From the NCBI GenBank assembly GCA_020434085.1, contig JAGRBM010000372.1:1-5201 (forward strand): DNA of 5,201 nucleotides. The letters are read 5' to 3'. Below, in pieces: positions 1-5,201 of this stretch. Position 1 is the stretch's first letter; each line of letters opens with the position of its first letter. This DNA comes from Chrysiogenia bacterium. GTDB lineage: Bacteria > JAGRBM01. The position numbers and the translations under genes are program-made. A model generated the notes under the pieces. That model saw nothing but the letters and a program-made list of their open reading frames with translations. It did no database searches and had not been told where the DNA came from.

Positions 1-1491
1 CCGAAGAAATCGCAGATCGAAGATCCCAAGCAGGCGCTCTCGGTCGGCGACATCGTGAAGGTGCGACTGCTCTCTATTTCGATCGATCAGGCACGCGGCG
101 CCGAACAACTTGGCGAGCTCTACCTGCCGGCGTATTCCTATGAACTCTCGCTCTACCAGGTGCCCGAAGTGCAGGGCGCCCTGCTCTCACTCGAGCCCTA
201 CACCGGCCGCGTACGCGCGATGGTCGGCGGCTACGACCACGCCACCAGCAAGTTCAACCGCGCCGTGCAGGCCCTTCGCCAGCCGGACAGCGCGTTCAAG
301 CCGATCATCTTCTCGAAAGCGCTCTCGAAGGGCTACACCGCCTCGACCACCATCCTCGACGCGCCGGTGACCTATCAGGGCGCCAGCGACGCAGAGGTGT
401 GGAAGCCCAAGAACTACGTCGATCGCTTCTCGGGCGAGGTCACGCTTCGCGAGGCGCTGACCCGTTCGATCAACACCATTCCCGTGAAGATCCTCATGGA
501 TCTCGGAGTGGACTACACCATCAACTACGCGCGTGATCTTGGCATCGAGAGCGAGCTCGCCCACGACCCGACCCTCGCGCTGGGCTCGTCGTCGGTCACG
601 CTCAAGGACCTGTGCCGCGCCTATTCGGCGTTTGGCAACGGGGGCTACCGCATCAACGCCACCATGATCGAACAGGTGCGCGATGCCACCGGCCAGCTCA
701 TCTTTGAAAAGGACGACCCCTGGCACCGCGCGGCCAACCCGGACCTGCCGCCCCCGGCGCCGGCGGCCCACACCCTGCTGCACGAGCTCCCTCGCCTGGA
801 AGCCGAAAAGGAACTCTCCGGTCGCCCGGCGAACCTGCCCATGTTCGGCGCGTGGCTGAAGTCGGATTTCGAAAAGATGAGCCTTGAAGAGCGTGCCGAG
901 CGCATCACCCGCGTCTCGGCCAACGCCCGGCACCTGGGGCGCGTTGCCAGCCCGGCGGCCTCCTACGTGATGACCAACCTGCTCTACAACGTGATTTCCC
1001 GCGGCACGGGCCACTACGCTGCGGCCCTCAACCGCCCGGCAGCAGGCAAGACCGGCACTTCCAACGACAACGTGGACGCCTGGTTCATCGGCTACACGCC
1101 CGACCTGCTCACCGGCACGTGGGTCGGCTACGACGACCGCACCAGCCTCGGGCACTTCAGCGCCGGCGGCAACACCGCCGCGCCCATGTGGCTCGACCAC
1201 ATGCAGGCCGTGCTGGAGGGAACCCCCGTGCAGGAGTTCCCGGTTCCCGAGGGCGTTGTATTCGCGGCCATCGATGCCAAGAGCGGCAAGCTCGCACGGC
1301 CCGATGGCGAGGGCGTGATCTTCCAGGCATTTATCGACGGCACCCAGCCGGTCGAGTACGTCGAGGACGCCAACGAGATCAAGGCTGAAGACTTCTTCAA
1401 CGTCGATACCGACCTGCAGGGAGGCGGCGGCAGCGCCGCCGGCCCCGAGGGCAGCCCACCCTCGGCAGAGGACATCCTCAACCTGCCCTGA
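1..1491 (+). CDS. mrcA: Penicillin-binding protein 1A type peptidoglycan synthase (5' partial; OB-like and transpeptidase domains)
   Basis: Class A PBPs polymerise lipid II and cross-link the stem peptides on the outer face of the inner membrane. The frame is open from base 1, giving 496 codons; the membrane anchor and GT51 glycosyltransferase domain, roughly 300 residues in this family, lie upstream. Visible residues 1-55 (VGDIVKVRLL) look like the end of the OB-like insert. The transpeptidase follows with all three signatures: SAFK with the nucleophile Ser97 (codon 289-291), SIN at residues 156-158 (466-474) and KTGTS at 350-354 (KTG at 1048-1056), then the typical DAWFIGYTPDLLTGTWVGYDD block. 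The tail VPEGVVFAAIDAKSGKLA is typical of PBP1A, ending in a Gly/Ser/Pro-rich C-terminus. Oddities: the usual QPGS before the active site reads QPDS, and about 70 charged residues are inserted at roughly 721-936. The GTG at 55 is internal, not the start. Family assignment is very secure; 1A rather than another class A subtype is well supported by the OB part and tail. Confidence 0.95.
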   Translation, partial: PKKSQIEDPKQALSVGDIVKVRLLSISIDQARGAEQLGELYLPAYSYELSLYQVPEVQGALLSLEPYTGRVRAMVGGYDHATSKFNRAVQALRQPDSAFKPIIFSKALSKGYTASTTILDAPVTYQGASDAEVWKPKNYVDRFSGEVTLREALTRSINTIPVKILMDLGVDYTINYARDLGIESELAHDPTLALGSSSVTLKDLCRAYSAFGNGGYRINATMIEQVRDATGQLIFEKDDPWHRAANPDLPPPAPAAHTLLHELPRLEAEKELSGRPANLPMFGAWLKSDFEKMSLEERAERITRVSANARHLGRVASPAASYVMTNLLYNVISRGTGHYAAALNRPAAGKTGTSNDNVDAWFIGYTPDLLTGTWVGYDDRTSLGHFSAGGNTAAPMWLDHMQAVLEGTPVQEFPVPEGVVFAAIDAKSGKLARPDGEGVIFQAFIDGTQPVEYVEDANEIKAEDFFNVDTDLQGGGGSAAGPEGSPPSAEDILNLP

Positions 1492-1525
1492 TCTCTGGCG
1501 ACGCAGTTGCGGCATTCCAAAGTCC

Positions 1526-1529
1526 AAGG
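1526..1529 (+). promoter_or_regulatory. Weak ribosome binding site of hslO
   Basis: AAGG lies 12 bases before the ATG at 1542. It is short and rather far, but it is the only purine-rich Shine-Dalgarno-like stretch in the 50-base gap. The start is fixed mainly by protein similarity: the N-terminus MSDLIVRGLL leads directly into the conserved RFVACSL segment of Hsp33. Confidence 0.35.
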
Positions 1530-1541
1530 CACACTTTCCCT

Positions 1542-2396
1542 ATGTCCGATCTCATCGTCCGTGGACTGCTCAAATCCATGCAAGCGCGCTTTGTCGCGTG
1601 CTCCCTTTCGGAAACCGCGCAGGAAGTCTGCGACCGCCACAAGCTCCAGGGCCCGGCCGCGCGCCTGATGAGCGAGGCACTCACCGGCTGCGCCCTGCTG
1701 GGCTCGATCCTCAAGGGCAACGAGAAGGTCACCCTGCAGCTTCACACCGAGGGCAAGCTGCGATCACTGCTGGCCGACATCGATCACGACGGCAACGTGC
1801 GCGGCACCCTGCGCGCCGAGCCCGGCGCCACCTACCGCGAGCTGGTCGATGCCAAGGGCGTCCTCATTCTCAGCCAGAGCCACCTGGGCAAGATGGTCTA
1901 CCAGGGCACCAGCCAGATGCGCATGGCCGATCTGCCCGGTGACCTGGCCCTGCACTGCTCGACTTCCCAGCAGATCGAAACCTACATGGGCGTCATCTGG
2001 GAAGCCCCCGAGCGCGGCGGCATGCTGGCAGCGGGCCTCTTGCTGCAGGCGTTGCCCGACGTGGACATTGAGGCCTTCGATGCCTTTCGCAGAAAGCTCG
2101 AGACCGGGCAGATCCAGATCAGCCGGGAGCTGGCCATCGAACCGCGCGCCTACGCCCAGCACCTGCTGCGGGATTTCGAGCCCCATGTGCTGCTGGAGAA
2201 ACCCCTTCAACACCACTGCACCTGTTCGAAAGAGCGGATCGAGCCCATCCTGCTGGCCATGGGCGCAAAGGAGATCCACTCCCTGATCGATGAACAGGAC
2301 GGGGCCAGCGTGGTTTGCGAGTGGTGCGGAAAAGGTTATGAGTTCAGCGCCGATGAGCTGCACGGTTTGCTCGAACAAGCGGCGAAGCAGGAATAG
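1542..2396 (+). CDS. hslO: Hsp33, redox-regulated holdase chaperone
   Basis: Hsp33 is a cytoplasmic ATP-independent chaperone that is inactive when reduced and zinc-bound. Under oxidative (HOCl or peroxide plus heat) stress it forms two disulfides, unfolds its linker and binds unfolding proteins. The product is 284 residues, close to the usual 290. The N-terminal domain shows the family pattern RFVACSLSET (16-25), the Leu/Ala-rich helix with ALLGSILKG, and the KVTLQLHTEGKLRSLLADID strand region (63-82). The C-terminal redox switch is intact: Cys226-Thr-Cys228 (2217-2225), a 30-residue spacer, then Cys259-Glu-Trp-Cys262 (2316-2327). This is the same CxC-X30-CxxC spacing I recall for the E. coli protein. 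Extra cysteines occur in the N-terminal domain (20, 30, 50). It follows the PBP gene by 50 bases and precedes the HAD gene by 14, indicating an operon at least with the latter. Identity is essentially certain. Confidence 0.97.
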   Translation: MSDLIVRGLLKSMQARFVACSLSETAQEVCDRHKLQGPAARLMSEALTGCALLGSILKGNEKVTLQLHTEGKLRSLLADIDHDGNVRGTLRAEPGATYRELVDAKGVLILSQSHLGKMVYQGTSQMRMADLPGDLALHCSTSQQIETYMGVIWEAPERGGMLAAGLLLQALPDVDIEAFDAFRRKLETGQIQISRELAIEPRAYAQHLLRDFEPHVLLEKPLQHHCTCSKERIEPILLAMGAKEIHSLIDEQDGASVVCEWCGKGYEFSADELHGLLEQAAKQE

Positions 2397-2398
2397 GC

Positions 2399-2404
2399 AA
2401 GGAA
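2399..2404 (+). promoter_or_regulatory. Ribosome binding site of the HAD phosphatase gene
   Basis: AAGGAA ends 6 bases before the ATG at 2411 and starts 3 bases after the hslO stop codon. It decides the start and supports translation from a shared hslO-HAD transcript. Confidence 0.75.
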
Positions 2405-2410
2405 CACATC

Positions 2411-3094
2411 ATGGTCAAAGCCGTATATTTCGATCTCGATGGAACACTTCTGAATGTTTCGCGCCGCTTTCACCGCGCGCTCAATACCGCGCGCGTCAGC
2501 GAAGGCGCGGCCGAGATGGATTGGGACGAATTCGAGCGCCGCTACGGCAAGGACGTGCTGACCGAGCAGGTTCCCGCCGAGCGCCACGGCCACTTCTGGC
2601 GCCTGTTTCTCGAAGAGTTCTCCCACAAACCGGAGCCGCATCTGGGCGAGCCCTTCCCCGGCGTCACCGACGCGCTCGATGAGCTGCGCCGCCGCGGCCT
2701 GCGCACGGCGGTCATCACCAACCGGGCCTCAAAAAGCGATGCGGTGCGAAGCGAACTCTCCCAGATGGGGATGGAAGACCACTTCGACGTGGTGCTCTCC
2801 CAGGGGGATTTCAACTTCCAGCGCGGCGACTTCGCCACGGACCTGAGCCTGTATTCCAAGGAATCGATGATCCACCATGCGTCCGGGGAACTGGGCCTTG
2901 AACCGGCAGGGGTGGCCTTCGTGGGCGATCTCATCACCGACATTGTCTCCTCCCGCAAGGCGGGTTGCCGCCTCTCGGTGGGGGTGCTGACCGGCGGCAT
3001 GAACCGCCAGGGCCTTGAGAGCGCCGGAGCGCACCACGTGCTCGACTCGGCGGCACAGATTCTGGAGATTCTCGACCGGCTCTCCCGGGCCTGA
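2411..3094 (+). CDS. HAD-superfamily hydrolase, phosphoglycolate phosphatase-like
   Basis: A 227-residue soluble haloacid-dehalogenase-type phosphatase; the family forms an aspartyl-phosphate intermediate with Mg2+. Motif I is FDLDGTLLN with nucleophile Asp8 and acid/base Asp10. Motif II is Thr103 in VITNRAS. Motif IV is VGDLITDI with Asp173 and Asp177 for metal binding. Motif III is less clear: the best candidate is Lys150 in the stretch YSKESMIHHA, where Gph-like enzymes usually show KPxP. Residues about 16-80 between motifs I and II form an alpha-helical C1-type cap, as in phosphoglycolate or nucleotide phosphatases and beta-phosphoglucomutases. The length and the closing helix (AAQILEILDRL) fit the Gph group. 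The substrate cannot be read from sequence, so no symbol is given. It sits 14 bases behind hslO, so it is probably co-expressed. A HAD gene (yrfG) also neighbours hslO in E. coli, but this protein does not look like its close orthologue. Superfamily secure, substrate unknown. Confidence 0.92.
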   Translation: MVKAVYFDLDGTLLNVSRRFHRALNTARVSEGAAEMDWDEFERRYGKDVLTEQVPAERHGHFWRLFLEEFSHKPEPHLGEPFPGVTDALDELRRRGLRTAVITNRASKSDAVRSELSQMGMEDHFDVVLSQGDFNFQRGDFATDLSLYSKESMIHHASGELGLEPAGVAFVGDLITDIVSSRKAGCRLSVGVLTGGMNRQGLESAGAHHVLDSAAQILEILDRLSRA

Positions 3095-3148
3095 CCCCCG
3101 CCGCATCCGTCAATCCCCCACCCCTGCCCCGCCATGCGATTCCGGGGC
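3095..3148 (+). terminator. Possible Rho-dependent termination region after the HAD gene
   Basis: Bases 3095-3130 directly after the stop codon contain 24 C and only 4 G in 36, the C-over-G bias expected of a rut site. Just after it GCCCCG (3126-3131) can pair with CGGGGC (3143-3148) around an 11-base loop, but no T-tract follows, so a classical intrinsic terminator is not supported. Its position before an independent promoter makes termination here plausible; this is inference from composition. Confidence 0.3.
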
Positions 3149-3151
3149 TCA

Positions 3152-3180
3152 TTGACAGCCGAAAAAACGTCGTGTTTACT
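3152..3180 (+). promoter_or_regulatory. Sigma-70-type promoter for the large downstream gene
   Basis: TTGACA (3152-3157) is a perfect -35 consensus, followed after exactly 17 bases by TTTACT (3175-3180), which matches four of six -10 positions but not the highly conserved second A. The spacer holds an A6 run (3162-3167). The predicted transcription start is near 3187. That leaves only about 8 bases before the ATG at 3195, but about 47 before the GTG at 3234, favouring the latter as the start. The site is in the only sizeable intergenic gap, immediately upstream of a gene. Confidence 0.55.
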
Positions 3181-3220
3181 GGGGGTTGTCTCCCATGAAG
3201 ACGCGGGGAATTGGTTCGGG

Positions 3221-3227
3221 AAGAGGG
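3221..3227 (+). promoter_or_regulatory. Ribosome binding site selecting GTG 3234 as start
   Basis: AAGAGGG, within the longer purine run GGGAAGAGGG, ends 6 bases before GTG 3234, an ideal distance. The in-frame ATG at 3195 has only a G5 run (3181-3185) before it and would lie almost at the predicted transcript end. Confidence 0.55.
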
Positions 3228-3233
3228 CCAATT

Positions 3234-3827
3234 GTGTTGAAACTTGGACTATTAAATGCGGACCTTGATGTCGGCGGCGTTGGCGTTGTCGAAGAGGCCC
3301 AGTTGTTCCGTTTGACGGACTCCGAGAAAAAGGATTTCGAGAAGAAACTCCCCGATCTCAATGCCCTCGTCGCGGATCTCAACCTTATCAACATCGACAG
3401 CTTTCGCTTCCTCAAGGGATTCAGCGACCAGCTCACCGAGCGCGTCCGCGACGGCGGCCTGCTGCTGTGTTTTACCTCGCGTCCGAATCTCCATTCGCCC
3501 GACGGCATCCAGAACAAATACTCCTGGCTTCCGCTCTTCGATGATTCCAAGGAAGTGCGCGAAGACCTGGTCGACAAGATTCAGCCCGGCGAGGGCGCCA
3601 ACGGCGTCTCCTCGGCACTGGGCAATTTGATCGACAGTTTCTACGCGACCTGCAGTTTCCCCGAAGGTTTTGGGACTGAGCCCTACAACACCCTGCTACA
3701 GGGTGAGGACGGCCTGGCCGTCGGGCTGGCCAAGCCGCTGGGCAAGGGCTGGGTCCTGCTCATCCCGCAGGCCGAGGAAAAGGGCAAGGTGCTCGAATCG
3801 GCGCTGCAGTGGTGGGACGAGACGCTC
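3234..3827 (+). other. N-terminal alpha/beta domain (glutamine-amidotransferase-like fold, tentative)
   Basis: Residues 1-198 alternate hydrophobic strands and helices: an amphipathic helix ending in a strand, then FSDQLTERVRDGGLLLCFTSRPN, where a helix with a 'GG' turn leads to a buried strand, as in GATase1/ThuA-like domains in which a 'region behind a GG' forms a Rossmann strand. NKYSWLPLF and the closing GKGWVLLIPQ strand fit the same fold. The only cysteine in a strand (Cys79) is not in a GxCxG nucleophile elbow, so amidotransferase catalysis is unlikely. The fold call rests on recalled patterns, not an alignment. Confidence 0.45.
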
Positions 3828-5201
3828 AAGGGCGGCGGCGCGCCCGCAGGCGACGAGAATGAGCCGCTTGCCGCTTCCGACGAAGTGGACGCATCGGTCG
3901 ACGCGCCGGACGATGGCGGCGACGAATTTGAACATCTCGATTCCGAACCCGTTGACCTCGACGATCTCTCGGCGGCCCCTGCTGGCGATGAAGAGCCCCC
4001 GGCCGATCTGGGCGAGCTGGAACTCGATGCCGGCGCCGCCCCCGAAGAGAATGAAGAAGTCGCGCTGGCCGTCGACGATGCCGCTCCTTCGGATGAGAGC
4101 GCCGAAGGCGACGAAGTCGCCGACATGGGCGACCTGGAGGCCGGCTCCGATCTGGAACTCGACCTGCCGCCCGAGACGGACGAGACGCCGGAAGAAGAAT
4201 CCGCAGCAGACGAAGAAGACGATTCCGCGCCCGACGAGGAAAACGAGGACCTCGAATCCGTTCTCGCCGCGCCCTCCGGCGAGGAAGACGAATTTGCCGC
4301 AAGCAGCGACGGGACCGAAGCAGATTCTTCGGAGAGCGAAGAGTTCAGCGCCGAAGACAGGGAAATGATCTCCGCGCTCAAGGTGCTGCTGGGCAAGGAC
4401 TTCGAGGAAGTCTCTGCCCTTCCCACCGAGAAGCTGCGCGAGATCTACGAATCCCACGTGGAAGAGGCCCGCCGCAAGGTCTTCGAGGGCGCGCAGAACG
4501 AGCTGACCGAGCTCCTTGAGGCGTCCGGGAACCAGGAAGAAGAATCAGCCTCCGGGGATTCCGGCGACGAAGAAGAGGAAGAATCCGAAATGGGCTCCAG
4601 CGTCGACGACATCGGCCTGGAAGTTCCCTCGGCCCCGTCCTGGATGGACGAGTTCAAGGCGAAAGTTCCCGGCATCTCCGACATCGTCGAGGAAGCAGAG
4701 AAGCTCGAGACCGAGGCACGCCGCCTGCTCGATCAGGCCGGCGAGCTGCGCGGGCGCGTCGATGCGCTCTCGCGCTGGGATCCCCTGCTCTATCTGGGTG
4801 ACGAAGCCATGGCCGAAGAACTCGGAGAGTTCTTCCACGTGGTGCTCGGCGCCGATGCCTCCATTGAGGACGATCTCGACGACGGGCGCCCCGCCCTCAA
4901 GCTGCTGAGCGCCGAGGGCGACTTCCTCGTGCACGTCGCCACCGACAATGATCCGGTCAGCGAGGACGTGGGCCGCGCGCTCATGCGCCACCTGGCCGAC
5001 GTGGACGTGGACACCAAGGGCATGCTGGTCCTCAATGGGTCACTCGGCCGCACCCCGCCGCGCAACCCCGAGGAACACGCCCAGAAGAAGCTCATCAAGC
5101 TCGCCGCCAAGCGCGGCCTGGTCGTCGTGAGCGTCAACCAGCTCTACCGCCTGGGTCTGAAAGCCCAGCAGGACGAGGAATGGGATCCCGAGCCGATCCT
5201 C
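3234..5201 (+). CDS. Large acidic multidomain protein, function unknown: GATase-like N-terminus, acidic linkers, degenerate restriction-endonuclease-like C-terminus (3' partial)
   Basis: The frame is open from the stop at 3153-3155 to the window end, giving at least 656 residues from GTG 3234; ATG 3195 (13 residues more) and TTG 3237 are alternatives. Domains, numbered from GTG 3234: 1-198, an alpha/beta domain with a RVRDGGLLLCFTSRP strand (70-84), NKYSWLPLF (94-102) and a final LGKGWVLLIPQ strand plus helix (169-198), a pattern I associate with glutamine-amidotransferase/ThuA-like folds; 200-375, an Asp/Glu-rich linker without Lys or Arg; about 372-431, a helical block; about 434-455, a second acidic linker; 482-515, a coiled-coil helix; 518-645, a domain resembling PD-(D/E)xK-fold domains but lacking the expected catalytic residues. 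No signal peptide or membrane segment is visible, so it is probably cytoplasmic. It has its own promoter. The coding call is strong: consistent codon usage, composition and domain logic across 1.9 kb. The function is unknown; a scaffold or nucleic-acid-binding role is only inferred. Confidence 0.9.
   Translation, partial: MLKLGLLNADLDVGGVGVVEEAQLFRLTDSEKKDFEKKLPDLNALVADLNLINIDSFRFLKGFSDQLTERVRDGGLLLCFTSRPNLHSPDGIQNKYSWLPLFDDSKEVREDLVDKIQPGEGANGVSSALGNLIDSFYATCSFPEGFGTEPYNTLLQGEDGLAVGLAKPLGKGWVLLIPQAEEKGKVLESALQWWDETLKGGGAPAGDENEPLAASDEVDASVDAPDDGGDEFEHLDSEPVDLDDLSAAPAGDEEPPADLGELELDAGAAPEENEEVALAVDDAAPSDESAEGDEVADMGDLEAGSDLELDLPPETDETPEEESAADEEDDSAPDEENEDLESVLAAPSGEEDEFAASSDGTEADSSESEEFSAEDREMISALKVLLGKDFEEVSALPTEKLREIYESHVEEARRKVFEGAQNELTELLEASGNQEEESASGDSGDEEEEESEMGSSVDDIGLEVPSAPSWMDEFKAKVPGISDIVEEAEKLETEARRLLDQAGELRGRVDALSRWDPLLYLGDEAMAEELGEFFHVVLGADASIEDDLDDGRPALKLLSAEGDFLVHVATDNDPVSEDVGRALMRHLADVDVDTKGMLVLNGSLGRTPPRNPEEHAQKKLIKLAAKRGLVVVSVNQLYRLGLKAQQDEEWDPEPIL
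3831..4358 (+). other. Acidic low-complexity linker, 176 residues without Lys or Arg
   Basis: Residues 200-375 contain 70 Asp/Glu (about 40 percent), no Lys or Arg and a single His, with much Ala, Ser, Pro and Gly. This predicts an intrinsically disordered, strongly negative tether. It contains imperfect repeats of an Asp/Glu-Leu motif: VDLDDL (239-244 region), ADLGELELD (257-265), ADMGDLEA and SDLELDLP (about 296-312). At the DNA level it is rich in GAA/GAG/GAC codons, so the opposite strand shows long open but Ser/Arg-rich frames that are not genes. Confidence 0.85.
4785..5168 (+). other. C-terminal restriction-endonuclease-like domain, apparently catalytically dead
   Basis: Residues 518-645 run LLYLGDEAMAEELGEFF, then DDGRPALKLLSAEG, FLVHVATD, GMLVLNGSLGRTPPRNPEE, and AAKRGLVVVSVNQLYRL. 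This order resembles domains I recall as PD-(D/E)xK-like: 'LLYexGkpLE' helix, a strand with the catalytic Asp, an ExK strand, 'GVLxxNxxRxTPPxeR', and a closing strand and helix 'RGIxLxxTxDLF'. At the ExK strand this protein has HVATD (567-571, bases 4932-4946), and the preceding strand has ALKLL where Asp is expected, so the metal-binding residues appear lost. The fold is inferred from recalled pattern. Confidence 0.5.

Noticed and set aside
187-1527. Long reverse-strand open frame (446 codons) opposite the PBP gene
   Set aside because: A G/C-biased third-position artefact; the + strand has unmistakable transpeptidase motifs over the same bases and the reverse product has no recognisable domain.
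1507-1536. TTGCGG-N18-ACACTT as a promoter for hslO
   Set aside because: Both boxes match the consensus poorly; read-through from the PBP gene or a promoter inside it is equally possible.
3126-3148. GC-rich hairpin as an intrinsic terminator
   Set aside because: Only a 6-bp stem with an 11-base loop and no following T-tract; kept only as part of a low-confidence Rho-type region.
3324-3331. N-terminal cysteine-based amidotransferase activity in the large protein
   Set aside because: The only strand-located cysteine (Cys79) is not in a GxCxG elbow and no Cys-His-Glu triad could be made out.
3670-4368. + strand frame of 232 codons rich in Pro, Arg, Lys and Thr
   Set aside because: A shifted reading of the acidic linker. 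It lacks domain structure, and the frame from 3234 extends through it to the end of the window.
3683-4457. Two overlapping reverse-strand open frames of about 250 codons
   Set aside because: They are the complement of the Asp/Glu-rich linker; GAN-type codons read backwards give Ser- or Phe/Arg-rich low-complexity products in two frames at once. The + frame is continuous with ordered domains on both sides.
4190-4590. GAAGAA-type short repeats as a microsatellite or phase-variable tract
   Set aside because: The runs are short, interrupted and keep the reading frame; they are explained by Glu codon use in the acidic linkers.

Overview
The window is a high-GC bacterial chromosome segment with every supported gene on the + strand. 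The class A penicillin-binding protein with an OB-like domain (PBP1A type) points to a Gram-negative bacterium. The strong G/C bias at third codon positions and the acidic 'LDL'-type low-complexity protein would fit a deltaproteobacterial-type lineage, but the sequence alone does not fix the taxon.

Layout. (1) 1-1491: the C-terminal part of a PBP1A-type peptidoglycan synthase, with its start upstream of the window. (2) 1542-2396: Hsp33 (hslO), the redox-switched chaperone, with the complete four-cysteine zinc switch. (3) 2411-3094: a HAD-superfamily phosphatase of phosphoglycolate-phosphatase type, 14 bases after hslO and with a good Shine-Dalgarno, so very likely co-transcribed with it. (4) 3095-3233: the only real intergenic gap. 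It has a C-rich, G-poor stretch (possible Rho-dependent terminator) and then a TTGACA-N17-TTTACT promoter. (5) 3234-5201 and beyond the window: a large gene open for at least 656 codons. It encodes a multidomain protein with an N-terminal alpha/beta (glutamine-amidotransferase-like) domain, a very acidic linker of 176 residues with no Lys or Arg, a small helical block, a second acidic linker, a coiled coil, and a C-terminal domain resembling restriction-endonuclease-fold domains but apparently without the catalytic residues.

How they relate. The first three genes are ordinary envelope-synthesis and stress/metabolite-housekeeping functions; hslO and the HAD gene form an operon, possibly reading through from the PBP gene 50 bases upstream. 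The fourth gene has its own promoter and is the uncharacterised part of the window. Its architecture suggests a non-catalytic scaffold or binding protein rather than an enzyme, which is inference. No RNA genes, mobile elements, CRISPR arrays or attachment sites were seen.
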